Assembly: GCF_035920365.1 (NCBI RefSeq)
Contig: NZ_CP109150.1
Span: forward strand, 6,324,001-6,388,000
DNA: 64,000 nucleotides
Direction: 5' to 3'
Source: Micromonospora sp. NBC_01740
GTDB taxonomy: Bacteria > Actinomycetota > Actinomycetes > Mycobacteriales > Micromonosporaceae
Part shown: piece by piece, positions 1-8,571 of the stretch
How the letters are laid out: every line of letters begins with the position of its first letter
How positions within the stretch are numbered: the stretch's first letter is position 1
The notes under the pieces: generated by a model
Database searches by the model: none
Told to the model about the DNA's origin: nothing
What the model saw: the letters and a program-made list of their open reading frames with translations, nothing else
Position numbers and translations under genes: made by a program

Positions 1-1581
1 GCCACGCGGCAGGTCGTCGACGATCTCCAACCGCTCCGGCCAGTTCTCCTTGCTGACACCCCGGTCGGCGAGGTGCGCGCGCAACCCGTCCAGGTCGAGC
101 GTGGCACCGGGACGCGGGACCACCACCGCGCACACCCGCTCGCCGTACGTCGGATCGGGCACCGCCACCGCCGCCACCATGGCGACCGCCGGGTGCGAGC
201 CGACCTGGTCCTCCACCGCCGCCGCGCTGACGTTCTTGCCGCCCCGGATGATGAAGTCCTGCTTGCGGTCGACCACCCGCAGGTAGCCGTCCGCGTCGCT
301 GGTGCAGATGTCCCCGGTCAGCATCCACCCGTCGGGGGTGAAGAGGCGTTCGTTGGCCGCCGGGTCGGCGAAGTAGCCGAGGCAGGTCGCCGGGCCGGCG
401 CAGGCCGCCTGGCCGGGGCCGCCGGCGGCGGTGACGTCGGTGCCGTCCTCCGCGAACAGCCGGACGTTCATCTCGTCGATCACCCGGCCCGCCGTCCGCA
501 GCCGCGCGTCGATGTCGTCGTCCATCGTGGTACGCGACAGCGCCCCGGTCTCGTTCGAGCCGAAGAACTGGAGTACGCGGGCACCGGTACGGCGCTCGAA
601 CTCGGCGGCCCGCTCGAAGGGCACCGCCTCCCCGCCGGTGAACATGCACCGCAGCGAGCTGAGGTCGTAGCGGCCCGGGTCGGCGTTCAGCATCATGATG
701 AACTGCGTGCTCACGCAGCAGAGCACGGTCACCCGTTCCCGCTCGATGAGCTCCAGCGCCCCGGTGGCGTCGAACCGGGGCATCACCACCGTCGGCGCGC
801 CGAGCAGGGTGGGGGTGAAGTTGGCCGTCCACTGGGCGAAGCCGTACGGGGCGGGGATCAGGGTGAGGAAGACGTCGTCACCGGTGAGCGCGCCGGCCTC
901 GACGGCGAGCTGGTGGTAGTACATCCACCGGTTCTGGTTGTGCACCACGCACTTGGGCATGCCCGTGGTGCCGGACGTGCCGTTGAGCAGGTGGATGTCG
1001 CCGAGGCCCAGGGTCCGCTCGGCGATCAGCGCCCGCTCGGCGTCGGTCGGGCCGGGCCAGCCCGCCTCCGTCACGGTCGCCGGCAGCTCCAGCCGGACCC
1101 GCAGCGGCAGACCCTCGACCAGCCCGGCGACCGGCGTGCCCCGGTGCTCGGCATGGCTGATCAGCGCGGTGGCGCCGCTGGTGGTGAGCAGGTGCCGCAC
1201 CTCCAGCCGGCCGGCGCGCGGCCCGACGGCGACCACCACCACTCCCGCCTTCAGCGCGGCCAGATAGGCCACGTGCACCGCGACGCCGTCCGGGAGCAGT
1301 ACGCCGACCCGCTCGCCGCGCGCGAGACCGTGCCGCAGCAGCACCGCGGCCAGCCGGTCGGAGAGGTCGTCGAGGCCCTGCCAGGTGACCCGGTCGGCCC
1401 CCGCGACGAAGGCGGCCCGCCCGCCGATCAGGCCGGCGTGCCGGCGTACCCGGTCGACCAGGGTGTCGTCGCCCCACCGACCCACCTCGGCCAGCCGCTG
1501 CGCGACGTAGCGCTCGTGGGCGCTGCCGGCGACCGGGGCCGTTCCGGGTGGGAAGAGAGCCGCGACCTCGTTCACCTGCAT
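1..1581 (-). CDS. AMP-forming acyl-CoA ligase (AliA/FadD3-like), 3' end beyond window
   Basis: The protein should activate a carboxylic acid to its CoA thioester through an acyl-AMP intermediate. Reading leftward from the ATG at 1579-1581 it begins MQVNEVAALFPPG and stays open to base 1, about 527 residues, so only a short C-terminal tail is missing. The AMP-binding P-loop NGTSGTTGMPK, the motif FFGSNETG and the hinge region GDICTSDADGYLRVVDRK are visible. The final visible stretch GVSKENWPERLE resembles cyclohexanecarboxylate-CoA ligases and FadD3 rather than medium-chain ligases. The start lies 14 bases from a perfect palindrome (1596-1609) that is repeated across this catabolic region. It is divergent from a thioesterase gene. 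A second, related ligase lies at 2155. The substrate is not established; a cyclic or branched acid is an inference from the neighbours. Confidence 0.88.
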   Translation of the reverse strand, partial: MQVNEVAALFPPGTAPVAGSAHERYVAQRLAEVGRWGDDTLVDRVRRHAGLIGGRAAFVAGADRVTWQGLDDLSDRLAAVLLRHGLARGERVGVLLPDGVAVHVAYLAALKAGVVVVAVGPRAGRLEVRHLLTTSGATALISHAEHRGTPVAGLVEGLPLRVRLELPATVTEAGWPGPTDAERALIAERTLGLGDIHLLNGTSGTTGMPKCVVHNQNRWMYYHQLAVEAGALTGDDVFLTLIPAPYGFAQWTANFTPTLLGAPTVVMPRFDATGALELIERERVTVLCCVSTQFIMMLNADPGRYDLSSLRCMFTGGEAVPFERAAEFERRTGARVLQFFGSNETGALSRTTMDDDIDARLRTAGRVIDEMNVRLFAEDGTDVTAAGGPGQAACAGPATCLGYFADPAANERLFTPDGWMLTGDICTSDADGYLRVVDRKQDFIIRGGKNVSAAAVEDQVGSHPAVAMVAAVAVPDPTYGERVCAVVVPRPGATLDLDGLRAHLADRGVSKENWPERLEIVDDLPRG

Positions 1582-1595
1582 CGTCACCCCTACCA

Positions 1596-1609
1596 AACAA
1601 GCGCTTGTT
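1596..1609. promoter_or_regulatory. KstR2-like TetR operator, site 1
   Basis: AACAAGCGCTTGTT is a perfect palindrome, extended to 16 bp at 1595-1610. It fits AnCAAGnnCTTGnT, the consensus I recall for KstR2. It lies between the divergent ligase and thioesterase genes and could control both. Confidence 0.72.
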
Positions 1610-1654
1610 TATGGCATTCTGTGGCCGTACGACGAGACGTGTCAAGGAGGCGGG

Positions 1655-2056
1655 ATGCAGATCTGGCGAACCCCGGAGACGGTCGACCTACTGACCGCCG
1701 CCGTCGCGCCCGGCGACCGGATCGACCGATCGTTCGAGGTCGGCGCCGGCATGCTCACCGACCACGTGCCCGGTTCGCCACCGGTGCTGTCCACCCCCGC
1801 CCTGATCGGGCTCCTGGAGGACACCGCCGCCGGCATCCTGCGCCCCCGCCTCGCTCCCGGCGCCTCCTCCGTGGGCACCTGGATCGGGGTGCACCACCGC
1901 GCCCCGGCGCTGAGCGGTGACCGGGTCGACGTGGCGGCGACCGTCGCCACCGTGGCCGGCCGGTGGATCACCTTCGACGTGACCGCCTCCGTCGCCGGCC
2001 GCGTCATCGGAAACGGCCAGGTCACCCAGACCCTGATCCGGGCCACGAAAGCCTGA
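1655..2056 (+). CDS. FlK-like hotdog-fold acyl-CoA thioesterase
   Basis: A 133-residue single-domain hotdog protein. It resembles the fluoroacetyl-CoA thioesterase family and has the spacing expected of that catalytic triad: Thr47 (STPAL), Glu55 (LLEDTA) and His81 (GVHHRAP), the same 8 and 26 residue intervals as Thr42, Glu50 and His76 of FlK. It should hydrolyse a CoA thioester in the cytoplasm. An AAGGAGG ribosome-binding site lies six bases before the ATG. It is transcribed divergently from the acyl-CoA ligase, with the operator at 1596-1609 between them. In this setting it more likely recycles CoA from dead-end thioesters of the catabolic pathway than detoxifies fluoroacetate, but that is inference. 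Confidence 0.8.
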   Translation: MQIWRTPETVDLLTAAVAPGDRIDRSFEVGAGMLTDHVPGSPPVLSTPALIGLLEDTAAGILRPRLAPGASSVGTWIGVHHRAPALSGDRVDVAATVATVAGRWITFDVTASVAGRVIGNGQVTQTLIRATKA

Positions 2057-2154
2057 GTCACCCCGGCCTGCGCCGGCCGGGAGCAAGCCGAGAGGGGCAG
2101 GCAACGCCGAGGCCGCCCGACCCGGGCCAGGCCCGCCCCTCGCCCGCGAAACGG

Positions 2155-3747
2155 TCAGAGCAGGGCCCGCAGGGCCGCCTTGTCGACCTTGCCACCGACA
2201 CCCAGCGGCAGGGCGGGCAACCCGACCAGCCGCTCCGGCCAGTTGACCTTGGACACGCCCGTCGCATCCAGGTGGACCCGCAGCTCGTCGAGGGTCAGCT
2301 CGCCGCCGTCGCGGGTCACCACGAAGGCGCAGACCCGCTCCCCCAGCACCTCGTCCGGCATGCCGAGCGCCGCGACCTGGGCCACGCGGGGGTGTCCGCC
2401 GACGGCCTCCTCCACCACCGGGGCGCTGACGTTGTGCCCGCCACGGATGATGAAGTCCGCCGTGCGCCCGGTGATCGACAGATACCCGTCCTCGTCCAGC
2501 CGACCCAGGTCACCGGTGCGCAGCCAGCCGTCGGGGCGGAAGAGCAGCCGGTTGGCCGGCTCGTCACGGAAGTACCCGGGGGCGCAGCCGGGACCGTTCA
2601 CCGCCACCTGGCCGGGGCCGTCGGGCACGTCTTCCCCGTCCGGGCCGAGCAGGCGTACCCGCATCGCCGGCACCGGTCGTCCCGCGGTGCCCAACCGCGC
2701 CGGGCGGGGGTCGGCCACCCGGGTCACCGAGATCGGCCCGGCCTCGTTGGACCCGTAGAACTGGAGCACGGCACAACCGGTGCGTTCCTCGAACTCCATC
2801 GCCCGGTGCGGCGGCACCCGCTCGCCGCCGGTGAAGAGGACCCGCAGCGAGGAGAGATCCCGCCGGGCGAACGACTCGTGGTTCAACAACATGATGAACT
2901 GGCTGGTCACCGCCGCCAGGACGGTCACCCGGTGGCGCTCGATCAGGTCCAGCGTCCCGGCCGGGTCGAACTCGGCGGCCAGGACGGTGGGGAACCGGTA
3001 CCGGGCCGGCACGACGTGCGCGCTCCAGAGACCGAAGCCGTACGGGGCGGGCAGCGCGCTGAGCACCACCTCGTCCGGACCGAACGCGCCGGCGTCGGCG
3101 GCCAGCGCGGCGAAGTACTTGCGCACGTTCATGGTCTGCCGCACGCACTTGGGTCGCCCGGTGGTGCCCGAGGTGGAGTTGAGGAAGAACAGGTCGTCCG
3201 GGCCGAGGCCACGACCCTCCAGCAGGTCGACGGCGGCGGACACCGACGGCATCGGCAGGTCGACGCCGTCGCGGCGCAGCACCGGCTGCCCGCCGACCAG
3301 ATCCAGTTCCAGGTGTGCGGGCGCGCCGGTGGCGTGGGCGATCTCCGGACCGGGCCGGCCCCGGTGCACGGCCCGGCTGACCAGCGCGACGGCCTCGGTG
3401 TGCCGCAGCAGGTGGCTGATCTCGGCGTCACCCGCCCGGGGCCCGAGCCCCAGCGTGACCAGCCCCGCCCGCTGCGCGGCCAGGTACGCGACGTGCGTGA
3501 GCGCGCCCCCGGTGAGCAGGACGGCCAGCGGTCGCTCCGGCGGCAGGCCGGCGAGCACGTACGCGCCGGCCAGCCGGGTCGCCGCCGCGTCGTACTCCCG
3601 CCAGGTCAGCGTCCCCTCCGGGGCGTGGAAGGCCACGGCCTCCGGTGTGGCTACGGCGTTGCGGGCCACCAGGTCGGCGATCGTGTCGGCGTCCCAGGAA
3701 CCGTCGGCGTGGTACCGCTCGATCGTCGCCGCGGAGAACTCAGACAC
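2155..3747 (-). CDS. AMP-forming acyl-CoA ligase (AliA-like)
   Basis: A second carboxylate-CoA ligase, 530 residues from the preferred GTG start at 3747. The GTG overlaps the last 8 bases of the upstream dehydrogenase gene, suggesting translational coupling; an in-frame ATG at 3777 would add ten residues. It has the P-loop NSTSGTTGRPK, the motif FYGSNEAG, the hinge GDLGRLDEDGYLSITGR and the terminal catalytic lysine region GVGGKVDK. The stretch GVSKVNWPERL matches the class of the first ligase, so the two probably handle different intermediates or related substrates of one pathway. It forms a two-gene unit with the dehydrogenase at 3740-4612, downstream of operator site 2. Confidence 0.88.
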   Translation of the reverse strand: MSEFSAATIERYHADGSWDADTIADLVARNAVATPEAVAFHAPEGTLTWREYDAAATRLAGAYVLAGLPPERPLAVLLTGGALTHVAYLAAQRAGLVTLGLGPRAGDAEISHLLRHTEAVALVSRAVHRGRPGPEIAHATGAPAHLELDLVGGQPVLRRDGVDLPMPSVSAAVDLLEGRGLGPDDLFFLNSTSGTTGRPKCVRQTMNVRKYFAALAADAGAFGPDEVVLSALPAPYGFGLWSAHVVPARYRFPTVLAAEFDPAGTLDLIERHRVTVLAAVTSQFIMLLNHESFARRDLSSLRVLFTGGERVPPHRAMEFEERTGCAVLQFYGSNEAGPISVTRVADPRPARLGTAGRPVPAMRVRLLGPDGEDVPDGPGQVAVNGPGCAPGYFRDEPANRLLFRPDGWLRTGDLGRLDEDGYLSITGRTADFIIRGGHNVSAPVVEEAVGGHPRVAQVAALGMPDEVLGERVCAFVVTRDGGELTLDELRVHLDATGVSKVNWPERLVGLPALPLGVGGKVDKAALRALL

Positions 3748-4612
3748 CTGCCCCACCGTCCATTCGTAGCACCGCACCGGTGGCGAACCGCGCCTCCGGT
3801 GAACCGAGATAGGCGATCGCGCCCGCGATCTCCTCGGGTTGGGACACCGGCGGGTCGACCAGTGCCCGGCCGTGCGCCAGCAGCCTCGGGTCGGCCGCCG
3901 GCACCGGCGGCAGGTTCCGGGTCAGCCCGGTGTCGATCGAGCCGGGGCAGACGCAGGTGACCCTGACCCCCGCCGGGGCGTACTCGACGGCGAGCGCCCG
4001 GGTCAACGCGACCACCCCGCCCTTGGCCGCCGAGTACGCGGCGCTGTAGCGGTATCCCCGCACCCCCGCCAGCGACGAGACCGTGACCAGCGCGCCACGG
4101 GCCGCGCCCAGGTGCGGCAAGGCCGCCCGCGCGGTCAGGAAGGTGCCGGTCAGGTTGACCGCCAGCATCCGCTCCCACTCGGCGAGCGGGACGTCGGTGG
4201 TGTGGCCGAAGGAGGCCACCCCCGCCGCGGTCACCACCAGGTCCAGGCCGCCGCCCCACGCGAGGGTCCGGTCCACCGCCTCGCCGACCGCCGCCTCGTC
4301 CCGGACGTCCCCGGCGAGTGCCAGGCCGGCCGGGCCGAGGCCCGCGTCGTCGGCGTGCAGATCCAGGCAGGCCACCCGGGCGCCCTCGGCCGCCAACCGG
4401 CGCGCGGTGGCCCGGCCCAGCCCGGCGGCGGCGCCGGTGACCAGCGCGATCCTGCCCTCGTACCGGCCCCTCATCGGTCCGCCGCACCACCGTCGGCCGG
4501 CGCCGCGGCCCGCCTCCTCGTCCGCCGGGGCCGGTGGGGTCGCGTCCACGGTCATGCGGTTCACCGCCTGGAGGTCGAGCGCGTCGTCCTCGGTCATCCG
4601 CTCGTCAGCCAT
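3740..4612 (-). CDS. Short-chain dehydrogenase/reductase with N-terminal extension
   Basis: A classical NAD(P)-dependent oxidoreductase of the SDR superfamily. It shows TGAAAGLG (cofactor binding), an NLTGTF segment, the catalytic YSAAK and CPGSIDTG. From the ATG at 4612 the protein has 290 residues, but the Rossmann fold starts only near residue 48 (MRGRYEGRIALVTG). Either the first 46 residues are a genuine acidic extension, or translation begins at the internal ATG at 4474. The upstream ATG has a reasonable AGAAGGCGGCG ribosome-binding site, so I kept it. It probably oxidises a hydroxyacyl-CoA or reduces a ketoacyl-CoA in the CoA-ester pathway encoded around it. It is the first gene after operator site 2 and overlaps the ligase downstream. 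Confidence 0.85.
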   Translation of the reverse strand: MADERMTEDDALDLQAVNRMTVDATPPAPADEEAGRGAGRRWCGGPMRGRYEGRIALVTGAAAGLGRATARRLAAEGARVACLDLHADDAGLGPAGLALAGDVRDEAAVGEAVDRTLAWGGGLDLVVTAAGVASFGHTTDVPLAEWERMLAVNLTGTFLTARAALPHLGAARGALVTVSSLAGVRGYRYSAAYSAAKGGVVALTRALAVEYAPAGVRVTCVCPGSIDTGLTRNLPPVPAADPRLLAHGRALVDPPVSQPEEIAGAIAYLGSPEARFATGAVLRMDGGAGV

Positions 4613-4713
4613 CGCCGCCTTCTCGCCGCCGGTCGCCCTGCCGTCCGCGGTCGGCCCACCCGCATCGGCTGGATCAGCACGACTCGATGTTCAGGGCCGC
4701 GCGCGCTAAACTT

Positions 4714-4727
4714 ACCAAGCGCTTGGT
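4714..4727. promoter_or_regulatory. KstR2-like TetR operator, site 2
   Basis: ACCAAGCGCTTGGT is a perfect 14-bp palindrome in the 251-bp divergent promoter between the SDR-ligase unit and the TetR gene. It fits AnCAAGnnCTTGnT and implies autoregulation of the repressor. Confidence 0.75.
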
Positions 4728-4863
4728 TGGTTACGCTACCCTGGATCCGGAGCGACCCGACCCGTCGATGCCGCCGGTACACTCTCGGGGGCCGTCCGGC
4801 GGGAAGCCCTTCCGACGTCCAACGACCAAGACCCTGTTCCGTCGAGTCTGTCTGCGAGAAAAC

Positions 4864-5460
4864 ATGGCGCGAGAGCCTGGAGTCCGGCGCGAGGCGATCC
4901 TCGGCAGCGCCGCCGCCCTGTTCGCCAGCAAGGGGGTGGCGGCGACCACGGTCCGGCAGATCGCCGACGACGTCGGCATCCTCTCCGGCAGCCTCTACCA
5001 CCACTTCGACTCCAAGGAGTCGATGGTCGACGAGATCGTCTCGTCCTTCCTCCGGGACCTCCAGCAGCGCTACGCGCAGGTCCTGGCACAGGAGACAGAC
5101 GCCCGCCAGCGCCTGCACGACCTGATCGTGGCCTCGCTGGAGGTCGTCGAGGCACACCCGCACGCCACGGAGATCTACCAGAACGACGTCAACTACCTGT
5201 TGCAGTTCGACCGGTTCGACTATCTCCGCAACGCCGGCCGGGAGGTGCAGACCGCCTGGCTGACCGTCATCGAGGCCGGCCTCGCCGAGGGCACCTTCCG
5301 CGCCGACGTCGACCCGAAGATCCTCTATCGACTGATGCGGGACGCCGTGTGGTTGTCCGTACGCTGGTTCAAGCCCAGCGCCGACCACCCCACCTCCCGC
5401 CTCGCCGAGGACTGCACCTCGCTCTTCCTGGACGGCCTGACCAACCGCGCCAGGAACTGA
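4864..5460 (+). CDS. TetR-family repressor, KstR2-like
   Basis: A 198-residue TetR regulator. The N-terminal helix-turn-helix is typical (ATTVRQIADDVGILSGSLYHHF), followed by SKESMVDEI. It resembles mycobacterial KstR2 from memory, including a VWLSVRWFKP segment near the C-terminus. KstR2 represses a CoA-thioester catabolic regulon and is released by an acyl-CoA ligand. The start chosen is the ATG at 4864, which begins the conserved fold; an open frame extends upstream but lacks family features. Palindromes of the KstR2 type occur in its own promoter and before the ligase, dehydrogenase-thiolase and transporter units, so it is the obvious regulator of this region. The ligand is unknown; nothing in the window encodes steroid ring-cleaving enzymes. 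Confidence 0.85.
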   Translation: MAREPGVRREAILGSAAALFASKGVAATTVRQIADDVGILSGSLYHHFDSKESMVDEIVSSFLRDLQQRYAQVLAQETDARQRLHDLIVASLEVVEAHPHATEIYQNDVNYLLQFDRFDYLRNAGREVQTAWLTVIEAGLAEGTFRADVDPKILYRLMRDAVWLSVRWFKPSADHPTSRLAEDCTSLFLDGLTNRARN

Positions 5461-5477
5461 CCGACCGGGCACGGCGC

Positions 5478-6293
5478 CTAACGGTGCCGGCCGAGGTCGC
5501 CGGCGAACGCGTCGGCCACCGCGGCGACCGTCCACCGCGACATCCGCACGCTGGCGGCCTGCCGGGGTGGCGTCACCAGCGACAACTCGTCGCCGTCGAT
5601 CCGCACGACCTGACCGGAGACGCCGGCCGCCGCGTCGGAGAGCAGATGGATGACGGCCGGGGCGTTGCTGGCCGCGGACTTGCCCACGTTCTGCCCCCGC
5701 GCCCGGTCGCCCAGGTGGCGCTCGAACGCCTCCGCCATCCGGGTGTGCGCGTTGGGCGAGACCGCATTGACCCGTACCCCGGTGCCGGCCAGGTCCGCCG
5801 CCCAGCACCAGGTCAGTGAGGCGACTCCGCCCTTGCTCGCACCGTACGCGGCGAGCGCCGCCGTGCCGGCCTGCGCGCCGGAGGTCACGTTCACCACCGA
5901 ACCGGAGCCCTGCGCCAGCATCGCCCGGATCGCGTGCAGTCCGCAGTGGGCGGTGCCGAGCAGGTTCACCTCCACCACCCGGCGGAACTCGTCGGGGTCC
6001 TGCTCGCGAGGGTCCGCCAGCCGGAACAGCCCGGCGTTGTTGACCAGCCCGTCGATCCGTCCGTACGCCTGGCGGCAGGTGTCGATCAACCGGCCGGCAC
6101 CGGCCCAGGTGGCGATGTCCGAGTCGTCGGCCAGCGCCCCGATCGAGGCGGCCACCGACGCGGCGACCGTCGTGTCGACGTCGTTGACCACGACCGAGGC
6201 GCCCTCGGCGGCGGCGAGCCTGGCGTACGCCTCGCCCAGCCCCCGACCGGCGCCGGTGACGACGACCGCCTTGCCGGCCAGTACGCCGGGCAT
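5478..6293 (-). CDS. Short-chain dehydrogenase, hydroxyacyl-CoA type
   Basis: A 271-residue SDR. The cofactor motif TGAGRGLG and the following VVVNDVD resemble the dehydrogenase part of multifunctional beta-oxidation enzymes and IpdF-like reductases. NNAG, catalytic YGASK and VSPNAHTRM follow; the last replaces the usual PG turn. The C-terminus carries an extra 30 or so residues beyond the usual fold. Its ATG overlaps the thiolase stop as TGATG, so it is translationally coupled. It is the last gene of the SDR-thiolase-SDR operon starting at 8243. A 3-hydroxyacyl-CoA dehydrogenase role before the thiolase step is the natural reading, but substrate and direction are inferred. Confidence 0.85.
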   Translation of the reverse strand: MPGVLAGKAVVVTGAGRGLGEAYARLAAAEGASVVVNDVDTTVAASVAASIGALADDSDIATWAGAGRLIDTCRQAYGRIDGLVNNAGLFRLADPREQDPDEFRRVVEVNLLGTAHCGLHAIRAMLAQGSGSVVNVTSGAQAGTAALAAYGASKGGVASLTWCWAADLAGTGVRVNAVSPNAHTRMAEAFERHLGDRARGQNVGKSAASNAPAVIHLLSDAAAGVSGQVVRIDGDELSLVTPPRQAASVRMSRWTVAAVADAFAGDLGRHR

Positions 6294-7510
6294 CAGGAGA
6301 GCCGCTCGATGATCAGCGCCATGCCCTGGCCGCCCGCCGTGCACATGGTCACCAGGCCGAACTGCCGGTCCCGGAACCGCAGCGCGTTGACCAGGGTGGT
6401 GGTCATCCGGGCCCCGGTCATGCCGAACGGGTGGCCGAGCGCGATCGCTCCGCCGTGGACGTTGAGCCGGTCGGGGTCGACCCCCAGCATCCGGTAGCTC
6501 GGGATCACCTGGGCCGCGAACGCCTCGTTCATCTCCACCAGGTCGATGTCGCCGATGGCGAGCCCGGCGTGGGCCAGCGCGCGTCGGCTGGCCTGCACGG
6601 GACCGAGGCCCATGATCTCCGGGCTGAGCGCGGAGACCCCGGTGGAGACCACCCGCGCCAACGGGGTCAGGCCGAGTTCGCGGGCGCGTACGTCGCTGAG
6701 CACCACCAGGGCGGCGGCGCCGTCGTTGAGCGGGCAGCAGTTGGCGGCGGTGACGGTGCCGTCGGGACGGAAGACCGGCTTCAGGGCGGCGACCTTCTCC
6801 AGGGTGACCCCGGCGCGCGGGCCGTCGTCGCGGTCGACCACGGTGCCGTCGGGCAGGGTGACCGGCGTGATGTCGGCGGCGAAGAAGCCGTCGGCGATCG
6901 CCCGCTCGGCCAGGTTCTGGCTGCGTACGGCGAACTCGTCCTGCTCCTGGCGGCTGACCCCGCAGTGCTGGGCCACGTTCTCGGCGGTGTGCCCCATGGC
7001 GATGTAGACGTCGGGCTCCAGCCCGGCGGAACGCGGGTCGGACCATTGCCCGCCGTCCTGGGTCAGGGCGGCGGTGCGCTGCTCGGCGGCGGCGTAGCGG
7101 GGGTGGTGGGTGCCGGGCATGCCGTCGGCCTTCCCCCGGTCGTAGCGGGAGACCATCTCCACGCCGGCGGAGACGAAGGCGTGCCCCTCCCCCGCCCTGA
7201 TCGCGTGCAGGGCCATCCTGGTGGTCTGCACCGACGACGCGCAGTAGCGCTGCACGACGGTGCCGGGCACCTCGTCCAGACCTAGCCGCAGGGCGAGTAT
7301 CCGGGCCAGGTTGTAGCCCTGCTCGCCGGCCGGCTGGGCGCAGCCCAGCAGGACGTCGTCCAGGGTCCGCGGATCCAGCGCGGGGACCTGCGCCAGGGCC
7401 GCCCCGGTGATCTCGGTGACGAGGTCGTCGGCGCGCATCCCGACCAGTGAGCCCTTGCCGGCGCGACCGATCGGTGAACGGGCCGCGGCGACGATGACAG
7501 CTTCCGGCAT
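6293..7510 (-). CDS. Acetyl-CoA acyltransferase (thiolase, FadA6-like)
   Basis: A 405-residue degradative thiolase. Cys90 in VQRYCASS is the acylated nucleophile. NEAFAAQ, GGAIALGHPFGMTGAR and CTAGGQGMA supply the other catalytic loops, including the His and the second Cys. It should cleave a 3-ketoacyl-CoA with free CoA to give acetyl-CoA or propionyl-CoA and a shortened acyl-CoA. It lies in the middle of a three-gene operon: ten bases after the SDR stop upstream and overlapping the SDR start downstream. The length is normal and the gene looks intact. Operator site 3 in front of the operon places it in the TetR regulon. Confidence 0.92.
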   Translation of the reverse strand: MPEAVIVAAARSPIGRAGKGSLVGMRADDLVTEITGAALAQVPALDPRTLDDVLLGCAQPAGEQGYNLARILALRLGLDEVPGTVVQRYCASSVQTTRMALHAIRAGEGHAFVSAGVEMVSRYDRGKADGMPGTHHPRYAAAEQRTAALTQDGGQWSDPRSAGLEPDVYIAMGHTAENVAQHCGVSRQEQDEFAVRSQNLAERAIADGFFAADITPVTLPDGTVVDRDDGPRAGVTLEKVAALKPVFRPDGTVTAANCCPLNDGAAALVVLSDVRARELGLTPLARVVSTGVSALSPEIMGLGPVQASRRALAHAGLAIGDIDLVEMNEAFAAQVIPSYRMLGVDPDRLNVHGGAIALGHPFGMTGARMTTTLVNALRFRDRQFGLVTMCTAGGQGMALIIERLS

Positions 7511-7520
7511 TGGTTCTTCC

Positions 7521-8243
7521 TCACTGAGTGACCGTCCAGCCGCCGTCGACCGGCAGCAGGACGCCGTTGAGATAGCCGGCGAGCGGCGCGAGCAGGAAGA
7601 GCACCGCGTGGGCGACCTCCTCCGGCCGGCCGGGGCGCCCCATCGGGTTGCGGGCGACGAGGTCGCGGCCGAGGTCGGTGGCGGCGAAGCCGGCGGTACG
7701 GGGGGTGTCGATCAGTCCCGGCGCGACCGCGTTGGCCCGTACCGCCGGGGCGAGCCGGGTGGCCAGGTGTCGGGTGTAACCGGCGATCGCCGCCTTTCCC
7801 GCGCAGTACCAGGCGGAATCGGTGCCGACCAGGTTCCCGGCGACCGAGGCGACGTTGACGACCGCCGCTCCGGCGCCGGGGCGGCCGGCGAGCCACGCGT
7901 CGGTGACCGTCCGCACGCTGCCCACGGTGAGCGCGAGCGCCCGGTCGAAGTCGAGGTCGGTGCTGCTCGCCGGGCCGGCGTTGTTGACCAGGTAACGGGC
8001 GGGGCCGCTGGCGGCGAGCGCCGCCCGTACCGCCGCGGGATCGGCCACGTCGACGGTCAGCGCGAGGGCGGCGCCACCACCGGCGACGATCTCGTCCGCC
8101 GTTCCGGCGACCGCCCGGTCCTGGACGTCCCACGCGGCCACCCGCAGACCGGCGGCGGCGGCCAGCAACGCGGTCGCCCGGCCGATCCCGCTGCCGGCGC
8201 CGGTGACGACAACCGTCTCACCGGCCGGAAAGGCGAAGTCCAT
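7521..8243 (-). CDS. Short-chain dehydrogenase/reductase
   Basis: A 240-residue SDR, first gene of the SDR-thiolase-SDR operon. Motifs seen are TGAGSGIG for cofactor binding, NNAG, catalytic YCAGK and APGLIDTPR, ending with LPVDGGWT near the C-terminus as in classical family members. The ATG is at 8243. Operator site 3 begins only 12 bases upstream, so the leader is very short and the repressor would sit directly over the start region. It probably interconverts a hydroxy- and keto-acyl-CoA of the pathway. The exact reaction cannot be told from sequence. Confidence 0.85.
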   Translation of the reverse strand: MDFAFPAGETVVVTGAGSGIGRATALLAAAAGLRVAAWDVQDRAVAGTADEIVAGGGAALALTVDVADPAAVRAALAASGPARYLVNNAGPASSTDLDFDRALALTVGSVRTVTDAWLAGRPGAGAAVVNVASVAGNLVGTDSAWYCAGKAAIAGYTRHLATRLAPAVRANAVAPGLIDTPRTAGFAATDLGRDLVARNPMGRPGRPEEVAHAVLFLLAPLAGYLNGVLLPVDGGWTVTQ

Positions 8244-8254
8244 GAAACGAACCT

Positions 8255-8268
8255 AGCAAGCGCTTGGT
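8255..8268. promoter_or_regulatory. KstR2-like TetR operator, site 3
   Basis: AGCAAGCGCTTGGT contains the perfect core CAAGCGCTTG and fits AnCAAGnnCTTGnT. It starts 12 bases before the ATG of the SDR-thiolase operon. Confidence 0.72.
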
Positions 8269-8321
8269 TGAATAGCAACGGTCCGGCCGACCGGCCGCGT
8301 TCGCCGCGCCCCGCGCCGCCG

Positions 8322-8571
8322 TCACTCTCCCAGGGTCTCGCGCCGGTACCTGTCGATCGTCGTGGCGAGCAGTTCCGGGTCCCGTGGGTCGGCCCGGATG
8401 ACCACCCGCGTCACGCCCAGCTCACGCAGGGCGTCCGCCTCCGCCCGGGTCCCCGGGCCCCGTACGGTCACCGCGACCTCGACCGGATCCCGGCCGAGCG
8501 CCGCGCACTCGGCGCGGAGCCGGTCCAGCAGCCGGGCCAGGGCCGGCACGTCCACGCCGAGGGGTTGCAAC
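8322..8571 (-). pseudogene. C-terminal fragment of LLM-class F420-dependent oxidoreductase
   Basis: The downstream piece of a luciferase-like monooxygenase gene cut by an IS607-type element. It encodes LQPLGVDVPALARLLD and ends RYRRETLGE with a TGA at 8322-8324. Joined to the fragment at 10587-11214 it restores an in-frame TDFYPLQPLGVD across the junction, giving a protein of about 293 residues, normal for this family. Confidence 0.8.

Noticed and set aside
73..1920. Long open frame on the plus strand (615 codons)
   Set aside because: It lies opposite the acyl-CoA ligase, shows no family motif and is Arg, Gly and His rich, typical of antisense frames in GC-rich DNA.
5478..7046. 522-residue fusion of SDR with upstream sequence
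   Set aside because: The upstream part is an alternative frame of the thiolase; the SDR begins at the coupled ATG 6293.
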